A stretch of 64,000 nt of DNA from Oceanospirillum sp048270425 (GCA_048270425.1 JBLWSY010000011.1:58165-122164); one strand, 5' to 3'; shown: positions 33,240-43,094, counted from the first letter of the stretch. The notes: generated from the sequence alone by a model not told the origin. Numbers and translations are program-made.

Positions 33240-34514
33240 TTAACCGATAACGGTAATGCCACCCATGTACGGCTTCAGGGCTTCCGGCACGTGGATACGG
33301 CCTTCTGCGTCCTGATAGTTTTCCATAACCGCAACCAGAGTACGACCAACCGCCAGACCGGAACCGTTCAGGGTGTGCAGCAGCTCAGGCTTGTTGGTTT
33401 CCGGATTACGGAAACGGGCCTGCAGACGGCGCGCCTGGAAGTCTTCAAAGTTAGAGCAGGAAGAGATCTCACGGTACTTCTGCTGACCTGGCAGCCAAAC
33501 TTCGATGTCGTAAGTTTTTGCTGCAGAGAAGCCCAGATCACCACCACAGAGGGTCACCACACGGTAAGGCAGGTTCAGTGCCTGCAGGATTTTCTCTGCA
33601 TGGCCGGTCAGCTCTTCCAGAGCCTCGTAAGACGAGGACGGCTCAACCAGCTGTACCATTTCCACTTTTTCGAACTGGTGCTGTCGGATCATGCCACGGG
33701 TGTCACGACCGTATGAACCCGCTTCACTACGGAAACAAGGGGTGTGAGCAGTCATCTTCAGCGGCAATTCTTTGGCTGCCAGAATCTCGTCACGTACCAT
33801 GTTGGTTACCGGTACTTCAGCGGTCGGAATCAGGTAATACTCGCTTTCGCCCTGCAGTTTGAACAAATCTTCTTCAAACTTAGGCAGCTGACCAGTACCG
33901 CGCAGTGAGTCCTTGTTCACCATGTAAGGCACGTAAACTTCAGTGTAGCCGTGCTCACCGGTGTGAGTATCCAGCATAAACTGAGTCAGGGCACGGTGCA
34001 TACGGGCCAGAGCACCACGCATAGCCGTGAAACGGGAACCGGTGATTTTTACGCCGGTTTCAAAGTCCAGCAGACCACCCACAGCACCCAGATCAACATG
34101 ATCCTTAGGTTCAAAATCCATCTCACGCGGTGTGCCCCAACGACGCACTTCGACGTTATCGTCTTCGCTGTTGCCTGCTGGTACAGATTCATGAGGCAGG
34201 TTAGGAATGGTCAGCATCAGGTTGTTCAGTTCTTCCTGCAGCTCAGCCAGCTTCTGCTTACCGGCATCCAGACGATCACCCAGATCGCTTACTTCTGCCA
34301 GCAGAGGTGCAATATCTTCACCGGAAGCTTTTGCCTTACCAATCGCTTTCGATCGGGTATTACGCTCGTTCTGCAGCTGTTCGGTTTCGGTCTGCAGCTC
34401 TTTGCGCTGGGACTCCAGCTCCTGCAGACGAGCGGTATCCAGTTCAAAACCGCGAATTTTCAGTTTTTCCGCAACAGTTTCCAGATCCGTTCGGATCAGC
34501 TTTGCATCAAGCAT
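33240..34514 (-). CDS. serS: Seryl-tRNA synthetase
   Basis: 424 residues. An N-terminal antiparallel coiled-coil arm (about 28-105) binds the tRNA variable arm. The class II catalytic core follows: motif 2 TPCFRSEAGSYGRDTRGMIR (about 264-283) and motif 3 in NGSGLAVGRTLVAVMEN (about 382-398). It charges tRNA-Ser and tRNA-Sec with serine. It is followed by its own terminator and lies 34 bases after crcB, so the two are probably co-transcribed. Confidence 0.96.
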   Translation of the reverse strand: MLDAKLIRTDLETVAEKLKIRGFELDTARLQELESQRKELQTETEQLQNERNTRSKAIGKAKASGEDIAPLLAEVSDLGDRLDAGKQKLAELQEELNNLMLTIPNLPHESVPAGNSEDDNVEVRRWGTPREMDFEPKDHVDLGAVGGLLDFETGVKITGSRFTAMRGALARMHRALTQFMLDTHTGEHGYTEVYVPYMVNKDSLRGTGQLPKFEEDLFKLQGESEYYLIPTAEVPVTNMVRDEILAAKELPLKMTAHTPCFRSEAGSYGRDTRGMIRQHQFEKVEMVQLVEPSSSYEALEELTGHAEKILQALNLPYRVVTLCGGDLGFSAAKTYDIEVWLPGQQKYREISSCSNFEDFQARRLQARFRNPETNKPELLHTLNGSGLAVGRTLVAVMENYQDAEGRIHVPEALKPYMGGITVIG

Positions 34515-34548
34515 TTTGATTACCCATTAGTTACAGTCATATTCCCGG

Positions 34549-34926
34549 TCAGACAAACTGCCTGCCCAACCACATGCCAACGGCTACCGCAGCCAGACAG
34601 CAAACGACACTCAAAACAATGTACAGTATTGCTGCGGATACCCGCCCGCTTTGAAAAAGATTCAGTGATTCCAGTGCGAAGGTTGAGAAGGTGGTAAATG
34701 CTCCGGTAAAGCCTGCCATCAGAACAGCCTGCCCGTGAGGCTCCAGTTTTAACTGCTGAACCAGAAGGGTGTACAGAAAACCGATCAGTACAGAACCGAG
34801 AACATTGACCGTCAGCGTTCCGTAGGGAAAGCCCCGCCCAAACCATTGAGTGACTAAACCGACAACCCAGTAACGCCCCATCGCTCCGAATGCCCCGCCA
34901 ATTGCAACGGCTAACATCTGATTCAT
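34549..34926 (-). CDS. crcB: Fluoride ion channel CrcB/Fluc
   Basis: 125 residues with four transmembrane helices. It contains GGAFGAMGRYWV near the N terminus and the conserved GFTGAFTTFSTF block (about 72-83) lining the pore. It exports fluoride as an antiparallel dimer. No fluoride riboswitch was recognised upstream. A frame in another phase at 34520-34846 is a shadow. Confidence 0.93.
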   Translation of the reverse strand: MNQMLAVAIGGAFGAMGRYWVVGLVTQWFGRGFPYGTLTVNVLGSVLIGFLYTLLVQQLKLEPHGQAVLMAGFTGAFTTFSTFALESLNLFQSGRVSAAILYIVLSVVCCLAAVAVGMWLGRQFV

Positions 34927-35094
34927 GACGGTTTCCTTAACAGGTTTACAGGGTTGGGATTAGAGGCCGATTAACTACAGCCAATTCACTGAAATCCAAG
35001 GGGGAACATTGTAGAGAAAAGAGCAGCATTTCCAAAGCCCCCGCCAGCGAATAATCACGGATAAATTGATGACAGTGGCCCGTAATACGAAAAA

Positions 35095-35114
35095 GCCCGC
35101 CAAAGAAGGCGGGC
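35095..35114 (-). terminator. Terminator of the hemerythrin gene
   Basis: Stem GCCCGCC / GGCGGGC, 6-base loop, followed on the minus strand by TTTTTCG. Confidence 0.75.
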
Positions 35115-35168
35115 ATCGTTCAACACACGTGCGGTTTCAGGGATTTATTCGCGCAGACCGGAAGATGG

Positions 35169-35723
35169 TCAGGCAACAGCATCTTGCTGGATCAGTGACT
35201 TGTACAGCCGCTTATACTCTTCCGCAACGTTGTCGCCAAAGAGCGGGTCTTCACGGGTCTGCAGCCTGACCTGAAGGTTGAGCCAGTCTTTATCCTGCAG
35301 CAGCTTTTCCAACAGTGGGAAAACGTTGCCCTCTTCGTTATTAAGATGGTCATACTGTTGGCGGATAAAATCTTCAAGACGCTGATTAAAGATATCCATA
35401 GAGACAACGGAGTCCATCAGAATGCTTTCAATAAGTTGCTGAAACTCGCGGGTATCATCACGGATCTGCTTGTGCTCCCCTTCGACTTCAGAAAGCATCT
35501 GCTTGCTGGATGGGTACTGATGAATTGTGTAGTCGTAGATCTGATCTTCAAGAGGGTGGTGGTGGGCATCGGCGTAATCAACAATGTAGGTGACAACGTC
35601 GAGTATCAGCTGATAGTCGGGGCGCTCTCCCGCTTTAAGACTTACCAATTTATCTTTAAGAACTTCCAGCAGTCGGCTGAGATTCAGATGATCCAGATGC
35701 AGTTGTGACATGATCGTACTCAT
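35169..35723 (-). CDS. Hemerythrin-like domain protein
   Basis: 184 residues, mainly helical. Candidate di-iron ligands appear in the expected order: LDHLNL, DAHHHPLEDQIYD (HxxxE), EGEHKQI and YDHLNNEEGNVFPLL (HxxxE). Such proteins bind oxygen or sense nitric oxide/iron. GGAGG lies 6 bases before the ATG at 35723. It interrupts the rarA-crcB neighbourhood found in Pseudomonas and has its own terminator. Confidence 0.85.
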   Translation of the reverse strand: MSTIMSQLHLDHLNLSRLLEVLKDKLVSLKAGERPDYQLILDVVTYIVDYADAHHHPLEDQIYDYTIHQYPSSKQMLSEVEGEHKQIRDDTREFQQLIESILMDSVVSMDIFNQRLEDFIRQQYDHLNNEEGNVFPLLEKLLQDKDWLNLQVRLQTREDPLFGDNVAEEYKRLYKSLIQQDAVA

Positions 35724-36024
35724 CTCACACCTCCTCTATTTTCGGTAGGGAAATAAACCGCACAAACGGTTTAGCTTGCTTGTCGTCATCACCACCTTAT
35801 TCATTTTCTCTTATTGGCCATCAGGCTTGGCGGTGACTCTTTTCCAAAACGTCCTATCGAATATAGTCAGCCTCAGGAAAACTGCGCATGACCTGTATCA
35901 AAAACACCGGATAAAAAGCGGGGCTATTTGTCGCACGTGCCAACCGGTCCAATTTAGATGGAGTTGAAACCGGTTACAGGGACCCAAATGCATTAAAACA
36001 GTGCAGAAACCTGTTAAAACAGAA
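35724..36024. other. Intergenic region between hemerythrin and rarA genes
   Basis: 301 bases with no convincing gene or strong terminator. AACCGGT (35942-35948) and ACCGGTT (35969-35975) form a weak inverted repeat. It should contain the hemerythrin promoter on the minus strand. Confidence 0.4.
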
Positions 36025-37365
36025 TCAGGACTTATCGGGATAACGTTTCAGATCACTGACGGCGTCTTTTTCTGCCAACCATAGCAGCTTCTGCGCGATC
36101 TTCTGCTCTAACCCCCGGTTCTCCGGATAGTAGTAACGGGTATCCGCCAGCTCTTCCGGGAAGTAGTTTTCACCGGCGGCATAAGCATCCGGTTCATCAT
36201 GGGCGTAGCGGTACTCCTGACCGAAGCCCATCTCCTTCATCAGCTTGGTAGGTGCATTTCTCAGATGAACCGGCACATCGTAATTACCGGTTTCGGCCAC
36301 ATGGGCACGGGCCTGATTGTAGGCTTTGTAGGCGGCGTTACTTTTTGGCGCAGAAGCCAGGTAGAGAATCGCCTGTGCGACGGCAAGCTCCCCTTCAGGA
36401 CTTCCGAGACGCTCCTGAACATCCCAGGCATTAAGACAGAGCTGCAAGGCACGGGGGTCAGCATTGCCGATCTCTTCACTGGCCATACGCACCACACGCC
36501 GGGCGATATAGAGGGGATCACAGCCGCCATCCAGCATACGGCAGAACCAGTAGAGCGCGGCATCCGGTGCCGAGCCCCGCACAGACTTATGCAGGGCGGA
36601 GATCTGCTCGTAAAACAGATCCCCACCTTTATCCATGCGGCGGGTACTTTCTGCCAGAACTTCAGACATCACCTGACTATTAATACGTCGACCGTCCGGT
36701 GTATCTTCCGCCAGATCAGAGGCAACTTCCAGCAGGTTCAGGGCACGGCGGGCATCACCGTCAGCTGCTTTGGCCAATAGCTCCAGATGCTCATCATCGA
36801 CCTGAAGATTCTGCTCGCCCAGTCCCCGTTCCGTATCGGTCACCGCATGACGCAACACTCCCACCAGGTCATCAGGCTCAAGGCTGCGCAAGACATAAAC
36901 ACGGGCACGGGACAGCAGTGCGTTGTTCAGTTCAAAGGAGGGATTTTCTGTGGTCGCCCCCACAAAGATAAAAGTGCCATCTTCCACAAAAGGCAGAAAG
37001 GCATCCTGCTGGGATTTGTTAAAACGGTGCACCTCATCAACAAAGAGCAACGTTTTACCGCCGTGAGCCCGGGTCTGCTGAGCACGCTCAACCGCTGCCC
37101 GAATCTCTTTGACTCCGGAAAGCACCGCCGAAATGCTTTCAAAGCGCGCCTTGGTCAACTCAGCAATCAGACGCGCCAGCGTGGTTTTACCCACCCCTGG
37201 CGGCCCCCAGAAGATCATCGAATGCAGCTGATCCCGCTCAATCGCCTGACGCAGAGGTTTATCTACCGCCAGCAGGTGCTGCTGACCGGAATATTCATCC
37301 AGGGTGCGGGGGCGCATGCGGGCAGCCAGTGGCTGCCACTTAGGTTCTTCGGCAAAGAGATCCAT
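36025..37365 (-). CDS. rarA: Replication-associated recombination protein A (RarA/MgsA)
   Basis: 446 residues of an AAA+ ATPase related to clamp loaders. Walker A is GPPGVGKTTLARL (about 54-66) and Walker B is FVDEVHRFNK (about 107-116); sensor 1 (VGATTENPSFE) and the C-terminal tetramerisation region (YRYAHDEPDAYAAGENYFP) are present. It acts at stalled replication forks. Twelve bases separate it from the upstream lolA, so lolA-rarA form one unit. Confidence 0.94.
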   Translation of the reverse strand: MDLFAEEPKWQPLAARMRPRTLDEYSGQQHLLAVDKPLRQAIERDQLHSMIFWGPPGVGKTTLARLIAELTKARFESISAVLSGVKEIRAAVERAQQTRAHGGKTLLFVDEVHRFNKSQQDAFLPFVEDGTFIFVGATTENPSFELNNALLSRARVYVLRSLEPDDLVGVLRHAVTDTERGLGEQNLQVDDEHLELLAKAADGDARRALNLLEVASDLAEDTPDGRRINSQVMSEVLAESTRRMDKGGDLFYEQISALHKSVRGSAPDAALYWFCRMLDGGCDPLYIARRVVRMASEEIGNADPRALQLCLNAWDVQERLGSPEGELAVAQAILYLASAPKSNAAYKAYNQARAHVAETGNYDVPVHLRNAPTKLMKEMGFGQEYRYAHDEPDAYAAGENYFPEELADTRYYYPENRGLEQKIAQKLLWLAEKDAVSDLKRYPDKS

Positions 37366-37377
37366 ATCAGAAAGGGC

Positions 37378-38052
37378 TTACTGCATGATCACGTCGACAC
37401 CTTCCGGTATCGCAAAGGTGAAACGGTCTTCGGCAAGCTCAGGATTCAATTTGGTGGCGAACAGTTCAATGGAGGTTCGCTGCCCAAGACTGTCGGACAG
37501 CAGCAGAGAAGCCAGCTCATCAGCCACAAAGCTCAGACGCAGCTCTTCAAACAGCGATTCCTGACCGGTAGGAATCAGCAGAAACTCTTTAAACTGAGCG
37601 CTTTCACGGGTCAGCTTGATGGTAAAACGCTCTTCAATCGAATCGATATTGCCACTTAGCAGCATGGCTGGCGTGCGGCTTTGGGAAGGATCCATCTGCT
37701 GCACGGTCACCTGCTCAAGGTCCGGATCATACAGCCACAGGGTTTCGCCATCGGATACCACGGTCTGAGGAAAAGGGTTTTCAGTTTCCCAGTAGAACTT
37801 ACCCGGACGGGCAAGGCTCAGATGACCGGACACTTCCTGCAGACGACTGCCTTTGGCATCCAGAATACGCTGTTGGAAATCCGCATCCAGAGTTTCCATT
37901 TTGGCCAGGAGTTGACCAAGCTGATGGGCTGCAGAACTGGCGGTCGTTGAGCGGGCATCTTCTGCCTGAACCGCATCCCCCGCCTGAACGAAAGAGATCT
38001 GAAACAAAAACACACTGGTGATGGCCAGTACAGTAGCGATAAAACGTTGCAT
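37378..38052 (-). CDS. lolA: Outer-membrane lipoprotein carrier LolA
   Basis: 224 residues from the ATG at 38052, where AAGGAA precedes by 7 bases and a signal peptide begins (MQRFIATVLAITSVFLFQ, cleavage near VQA-GD). An upstream in-frame extension to 38136 runs through a tandem DNA repeat and is rejected. The mature part has RPGKFYWETENPFPQTVVSD and LWLYDPDLEQVTVQ, typical of LolA. It carries lipoproteins across the periplasm from LolCDE to LolB. Follows ftsK, as in E. coli and Pseudomonas. Confidence 0.93.
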   Translation of the reverse strand: MQRFIATVLAITSVFLFQISFVQAGDAVQAEDARSTTASSAAHQLGQLLAKMETLDADFQQRILDAKGSRLQEVSGHLSLARPGKFYWETENPFPQTVVSDGETLWLYDPDLEQVTVQQMDPSQSRTPAMLLSGNIDSIEERFTIKLTRESAQFKEFLLIPTGQESLFEELRLSFVADELASLLLSDSLGQRTSIELFATKLNPELAEDRFTFAIPEGVDVIMQ

Positions 38053-38070
38053 AGAATTCCTTAAGCTATG

Positions 38071-38129
38071 ATCTGCAAAACTACGATCCACTAAACTCAG
38101 ATCTACAAAACTACGATCCTCAAAATCAG
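38071..38129. repeat. Imperfect tandem repeat, two units of about 30 bases
   Basis: Units 38071-38100 and 38101-38129 share ATCT.CAAAACTACGATCC and a CTCAG/ATCAG end, and a third partial copy begins GATCCAC. They fill most of the 99-base ftsK-lolA gap. The function is unknown; probably replication slippage. Confidence 0.6.
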
Positions 38130-38151
38130 GATCCACTTTTCCTAAACCGGG

Positions 38152-41040
38152 TTATTCCTGAGGATGGCTGGGCGGTGCCAGCACTTCACGCTGACCATTA
38201 CTGCCCATACCGGAAACCACACCGGCAGCTTCCATTGACTCCACCAGACGTGCCGCCCGGTTGTAGCCAATTTTGAAGCGACGCTGAATACCTGATGCGG
38301 AGACACGACGGGTTTCGGTAATAAACTCCACCACCTCATCGTAAAGCGCATCCCGGTCTTCATCGCCAGAGTCTGCACCACCACCTTCAGATGGGACACC
38401 GTTTTCTTCCCATCCGTTCAAAATACTCTCAACATAATCCGGTGCGCCACGGCGTTTCCAGTTCTCAACCACGCGGTGCACCTCATCATCATCGACAAAG
38501 GCACCGTGCACACGAATCGGCATCGCCGTTCCCGGCGGCAGGTAGAGCATGTCACCATGCCCCAGCAGCTGTTCAGCACCGCCCTGATCCAGAATGGTTC
38601 GGGAGTCAATTTTCGAAGACACCTGAAAAGCGATGCGGGTCGGGATATTGGCCTTAATCAGGCCGGTAATCACATCAACCGATGGACGCTGGGTCGCCAG
38701 AATCAGGTGGATACCGGCAGCACGGGCTTTCTGCGCCAGACGGGCGATCAGCTCTTCTACCTTTTTGCCGACGATCATCATCATGTCGGCAAACTCATCG
38801 ATTACCACCACAATGAACGGCAGCTTTTCCAATGTCGGCGGTGCTTCACCCTGCTCAGGCTTAGCGGTCGGGTCAGCAACCCGTGCGCCCTGAGCCGCAG
38901 CCTCATCCAGCTTGCTGTTAAAGCCTGCGATATTTCGCACGCCCATAGCCGCCATCAGTTTATAACGACGCTCCATTTCGGCCACACACCAACGCAGCGC
39001 ATTGGCCGCGTCTTTCATATCCGTCACAACCGGGGTTAACAGATGCGGGATGCCATCATAAACCGACAGTTCCAGCATCTTGGGATCAACCATGATCAGA
39101 CGCAGTTCTTCCGGCGTCCCCTTGAACAGCATGCTGAGCAGCATGGCGTTCACACCCACAGACTTACCGGAACCGGTTGTACCTGCCACCAGCAGGTGCG
39201 GCATCTTGGCAAGGTTAGCAACCACAGGCTGCCCGGCAATATCATCACCCAGCGCCAAGGTCAGCGGTGAGTCAGACTTGGAATAAGACGGGTGATTCAG
39301 CACTTTATGCAGGCGAATCATCGCCCGGTTCTGGTTTGGAATCTCAATACCAACAGAGGACTTACCGGCTATTACCTCGACCACGCGCACACTGGTAACC
39401 GCCAGTGCGCGGGCAAGATCCGTTGCCAGATTGGTAATCTTGCTGGCTTTGACACCGGCTGCGGGCTGAATCTCGAAGCGGGTAATCACAGGCCCGGGAT
39501 GAACATCCACCACCTGCGCCACAACATTAAATTCTTTAAGGCGTACTTCAAGCAGTTCAGACATGGTCTGCAACTGCTCTGGGGTGTAGCTCGGTTTATT
39601 AAAGCTATCACCCTGTGTCAGCAGATCGATAGACGGCTTATCACCGGTGATCTCACCAACCGGCGTGGTATCCGGTTTCTGGAAACGGGCAACACTCCAG
39701 ATTTCGCCATCGTCGGTAACCTGCGTAACCGCAGCCAGACGCTCTTCCATGGTGGGCTCGGTATCGAAACCCTCCTGAACTGCAGGCATCTGCTGAGCTG
39801 CCTCCTCTTCCCAAGGCAGCGACTCGGCCATAACAGGTTGCGGCTCATCCATAGCGGCCTGAGCGGGAACCATTGGTGAAGCAACCTGAGTTTCCGACAT
39901 CGCAGTCGGAGCTTGCTGAGCCTGAACACCGCCGAACGCCTGCTGCAACGACGGTGAAATATCCAGTGTCGGCTCCCTGCTACCCAAACGATCATCATCG
40001 TTGGCAACCAGAGACGTACCCAAGGTCAGAGCGGGCTCTACCCTTTCCTGTAACGGGGCGCGGCGCCCAGCCCTAGTCTCTTGGCCGCTATGCTCTTTGC
40101 TGTTAAATAGAGGCGGCAACATCGGCAGGCTATTCAATAGTCGCTTATACCAGGGCTGAGTCGGATTTCTTTCCCCCCAGTCATCATCCTCATTGATAGC
40201 TCTTGTCGAATCATAAGAAACAGAGGCTTGTTGCTGAGCATTATCAGGATAGGCGTCCCGCACGGGGGCAAAAAAGGCATCATTTTCTGACGTCGACGGT
40301 GCAGCAGGAACAGGTTGCCCCTGATAACGATCAGCATAGAGCTGATCTGCCGATGGCGCAGAATATTGCTCCGGTAACCCGGCACTGGTGTCATTAGCTT
40401 CTTTTTTCAACCATTGAAAGACACGGTTTGCCCCTGCTTCTGCGTAAAATCCCACCGTATCGATGATCAGCATCCAGGACCAGCCGGTCAGTAGCGAAAA
40501 GCCTATCATCCAAAGCGCCAGCATCAGCAGTGTAGAGCCCATCAATCCCAAACTGGTGAGCAGGAGACTGGTAAACGCCTCACCGATAATGCCACCAGCA
40601 CCGCTCGGCAGAGCACTTTCCGGGTGATAAAAATGCAGGCTCGCCAGAGTCGCATTAGCACAGATCCAGACCACAAAGCCAAGAAAACGCAACCCCAGAG
40701 CGGCACCATCCAACTGCTGACGACCAATATAAATTCGGTGCGCGGAGTAATAGAGCATCACCAGAGGAAACAGATAAGCAGAGAACCCGGTGAGACTGAA
40801 CAGAAGGTCTGAGGTGAAAGAACCAAAACGCCCCATAAGGTTTTCAGGAATACCGGAACTCTGGCTGGTAGACCAGCCACCATCTGCGGCATCGAAACTG
40901 ATCAGGGCCAGTACCAGAAAGCTGCACAGCGCCAGAATCAGAATCACAACGCCTTCCCGCGCGCCTTTGCGAATACGATCTGCCAGCTCCTGACCCGGTT
41001 CTGTCGAATGTGGCGGCTCAGGTTGATGGTCTGTTGTCAT
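38152..41040 (-). CDS. ftsK: DNA translocase FtsK
   Basis: 962 residues. Four to five N-terminal transmembrane helices (about 30-205) anchor it at the septum. A long Pro/Gln/Ala-rich linker (about 215-480) follows, then the alpha and RecA-like beta motor domains with LLVAGTTGSGKSVGVNAML (Walker A) and FIVVVIDEFADMM (Walker B). The C-terminal gamma winged helix (RRVSASGIQRRFKIGYNRAA) reads KOPS and activates XerCD. It couples chromosome dimer resolution to division. Length is between Pseudomonas (about 810) and E. coli (1329), the difference being the linker. Confidence 0.96.
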   Translation of the reverse strand: MTTDHQPEPPHSTEPGQELADRIRKGAREGVVILILALCSFLVLALISFDAADGGWSTSQSSGIPENLMGRFGSFTSDLLFSLTGFSAYLFPLVMLYYSAHRIYIGRQQLDGAALGLRFLGFVVWICANATLASLHFYHPESALPSGAGGIIGEAFTSLLLTSLGLMGSTLLMLALWMIGFSLLTGWSWMLIIDTVGFYAEAGANRVFQWLKKEANDTSAGLPEQYSAPSADQLYADRYQGQPVPAAPSTSENDAFFAPVRDAYPDNAQQQASVSYDSTRAINEDDDWGERNPTQPWYKRLLNSLPMLPPLFNSKEHSGQETRAGRRAPLQERVEPALTLGTSLVANDDDRLGSREPTLDISPSLQQAFGGVQAQQAPTAMSETQVASPMVPAQAAMDEPQPVMAESLPWEEEAAQQMPAVQEGFDTEPTMEERLAAVTQVTDDGEIWSVARFQKPDTTPVGEITGDKPSIDLLTQGDSFNKPSYTPEQLQTMSELLEVRLKEFNVVAQVVDVHPGPVITRFEIQPAAGVKASKITNLATDLARALAVTSVRVVEVIAGKSSVGIEIPNQNRAMIRLHKVLNHPSYSKSDSPLTLALGDDIAGQPVVANLAKMPHLLVAGTTGSGKSVGVNAMLLSMLFKGTPEELRLIMVDPKMLELSVYDGIPHLLTPVVTDMKDAANALRWCVAEMERRYKLMAAMGVRNIAGFNSKLDEAAAQGARVADPTAKPEQGEAPPTLEKLPFIVVVIDEFADMMMIVGKKVEELIARLAQKARAAGIHLILATQRPSVDVITGLIKANIPTRIAFQVSSKIDSRTILDQGGAEQLLGHGDMLYLPPGTAMPIRVHGAFVDDDEVHRVVENWKRRGAPDYVESILNGWEENGVPSEGGGADSGDEDRDALYDEVVEFITETRRVSASGIQRRFKIGYNRAARLVESMEAAGVVSGMGSNGQREVLAPPSHPQE

Positions 41041-41177
41041 GAAACTTCTACCCTAATGAATTGTGCCCTTATAATACCTGAGCAAAGAGATAAGCAAAAC
41101 GAAGGCAATCAAATACTTGGCATCCATCTTAGCCCCTTCACGCTTATAACCCTGAACATCCTCAATGAGCTTTTTTT

Positions 41178-41897
41178 ATGATAGAGCTACCCTGGCTTGA
41201 TCCCCAGTATCCACCCGCCTTCCCTCCGGTGACAGACGCCCTTGATGATCCACCGGGTATTCTCGCTTTTGGCGGCCAACTTAATGATCAATGGCTTCTG
41301 GCCGCCTATCGACAGGGCATTTTCCCCTGGTTTAATCCAGGCGAACCGATTCTCTGGTGGTCTCCCGATCCCCGGATGGTGATTCTGCCGGAGAACTTCA
41401 AAGTTCGCCGTAGCCTGAAAAAGACAATTCGTAAGCAACTCTACGAGATCACTTTTGATCAGGCCTTTGATCAGGTACTGGATGGCTGTGCAGCTTCCCG
41501 TAACTATACCGATGAGACCTGGATCACTCCTGAAATGCGCACCGCCTATCTGAACCTTCATCATAAAGGCTACGCTCACTCGGTAGAGGCCTGGCAGGAT
41601 GGCGAACTGGTCGGCGGGCTTTACGGCGTTGCTATCGGCAGAATCTTTTGCGGCGAGTCCATGTTTGCCCGGGCAACGGATGCATCCAAAGTGGCTTTTG
41701 TGCATCTGGTGGAACAACTGAAAGCCTGGCAATTTGAGCTGATCGACTGTCAGGTTTACACTGACCATCTGGCGAGTTTTGGTGCCGAAGAGATCGAAAG
41801 AGCGCGTTTTCTTGACTATCTTAAACTGTATGCCGCTTCCCCTATGCCGGTTGGCCACTGGTCACTGGAACAACGCATTAAGGAATCTGTGCTTTGA
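41178..41897 (+). CDS. aat: Leucyl/phenylalanyl-tRNA--protein transferase
   Basis: 239 residues with the family blocks GILAFGGQLNDQWLLAAYRQGIFPWFNPGEPILWWSPDPR (about 28-67, split here for reading) and GGLYGVAIGRIFCGESMF. It adds Leu or Phe to proteins with N-terminal Arg or Lys, marking them for ClpS/ClpA. Its stop overlaps the TTG start of ate. clpS and clpA, which use its products, lie 2-4 kb away. Confidence 0.95.
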   Translation: MIELPWLDPQYPPAFPPVTDALDDPPGILAFGGQLNDQWLLAAYRQGIFPWFNPGEPILWWSPDPRMVILPENFKVRRSLKKTIRKQLYEITFDQAFDQVLDGCAASRNYTDETWITPEMRTAYLNLHHKGYAHSVEAWQDGELVGGLYGVAIGRIFCGESMFARATDASKVAFVHLVEQLKAWQFELIDCQVYTDHLASFGAEEIERARFLDYLKLYAASPMPVGHWSLEQRIKESVL

Positions 41898-42649
41898 GTA
41901 GTGATGCCCCTTTTATAGAACCGCAACTGCGCTTTTATATGACCGTGCCCCATGACTGCAGTTATCTGGCAGATCATACGGCCACTACACTCTTTCTTGA
42001 TCCTGAGCAGCCGGTAAGCCAACAGGTTTACGATCTGCTGACGCTCGTTGGCTTTCGTCGCAGCGGAAAACATCTCTACCGCCCCAATTGCAAAGGCTGC
42101 AACGCCTGCATCTCGGTTCGGGTAACCACTGAGGAGTTCCAGCTCAAACGGAAACATCGAAAAACCCTGAATCGCAACAAAGACCTTACCGCCAGCATTG
42201 TGCCCGCAACCTACGTACAGGAGCATTATGACCTGTATGAGCGTTACATCAACGAGCGTCATGCTGATGGAGATATGTTTCCACCCTCAGAGGAGCAGTA
42301 CAAATCCTTCCTGACTATAGATAAACACTTCTCTCACCTGGTGGAATTTCGCGACCCGACAGGCAAACTGGTCGCGGTTTCGGCTATGGATACCCTCAGT
42401 CATGGCATTTCAGCCATCTACACCTTTTACGAGCCAGACCAGCCCAAACGCTCTCTGGGAGTTTACGTGGTGCTCTGGCTGATTCTTCATGCCAGATACC
42501 ATCAACTGCCCTATGTGTATCTGGGGTACTGGATCGAAAGTTGCCAGAAAATGAGCTACAAAACCGAGTATCAGCCTCTGGAACAGCTCAGGGATAACCA
42601 CTGGTATCCCATTGAACTGGAGGATATTCCTAAGCGAAGCAGTAATTAA
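41894..42649 (+). CDS. bpt: Aspartate/glutamate leucyltransferase (Bpt/Ate)
   Basis: 251 residues starting at TTG 41894, inside the last codons of aat (TTGA overlap), so translation is coupled. The N-terminal cysteine cluster CxxC is in NCKGCNACISVRV (about residue 66) and the transferase fold includes RNKDLTASIV and YVYLGYWIESCQKMSYK. It attaches Leu to N-terminal Asp/Glu, the second branch of the N-degron pathway with Aat and ClpS. Confidence 0.93.
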   Translation: MSSDAPFIEPQLRFYMTVPHDCSYLADHTATTLFLDPEQPVSQQVYDLLTLVGFRRSGKHLYRPNCKGCNACISVRVTTEEFQLKRKHRKTLNRNKDLTASIVPATYVQEHYDLYERYINERHADGDMFPPSEEQYKSFLTIDKHFSHLVEFRDPTGKLVAVSAMDTLSHGISAIYTFYEPDQPKRSLGVYVVLWLILHARYHQLPYVYLGYWIESCQKMSYKTEYQPLEQLRDNHWYPIELEDIPKRSSN

Positions 42650-43094
42650 GCCTTAAACACCGTACCAACCAATGCGTTACTTTCATTCTGACAAACACAT
42701 CCTTCGCCAGCGCCCGGCCAACTGCCCCTACGGCTCGTCCAGCCAGCCCCGGTTGTGTCAGCAAAGTGTCATTTTTCAGTGGCATCTTAGCGCCGGGAAG
42801 ACTAATTTATCGCGGCAAAGAGATCATCACCTGAAAGTTTTTTGGCTTTTTTCAGGGAACTTTTGATTAGCCTGGCAAAATAAGGCAAAATACGCGCGCT
42901 TATTTTGTGTGTGGCGTTATCCGATTTACACCAAGCCCATAGACACTAAACCTGACCTCGCTGAGCAAAGCTCCTACCCGGTCGGGTTGTGTAGCACCAA
43001 ATTATTCGAACCCGTCGCTCCTGCCCGAAAGACATGCCAGTCTCAAGCGGAGTGCGGTTTATAGACAGCAGAAAGAACCCGAGGTATTTCCTGC
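42650..43094. other. Intergenic region with infA promoter
   Basis: 445 bases. A sigma-70-like pair TTGATT (42863-42868), 17-base spacer, CAAAAT (42886-42891) leaves an infA leader of about 200 bases. A weak hairpin, CCTGAAA...TTTCAGG, follows the ate gene with a T-rich loop. No tRNA gene is present here. Confidence 0.45.

Noticed and set aside
38053..38136. 28-residue N-terminal extension of LolA
   Set aside because: It is encoded by the tandem DNA repeat and would bury the signal peptide; the ATG at 38052 has a good ribosome site.
42672..42866. 64-codon frame upstream of infA
   Set aside because: No ribosome site, and it reads into the likely infA promoter.
42980..43030. tRNA-like stretch containing TTCGAACCC
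   Set aside because: It only forms a GGGTT/AACCC hairpin; no acceptor stem, anticodon arm or D-arm can be built.
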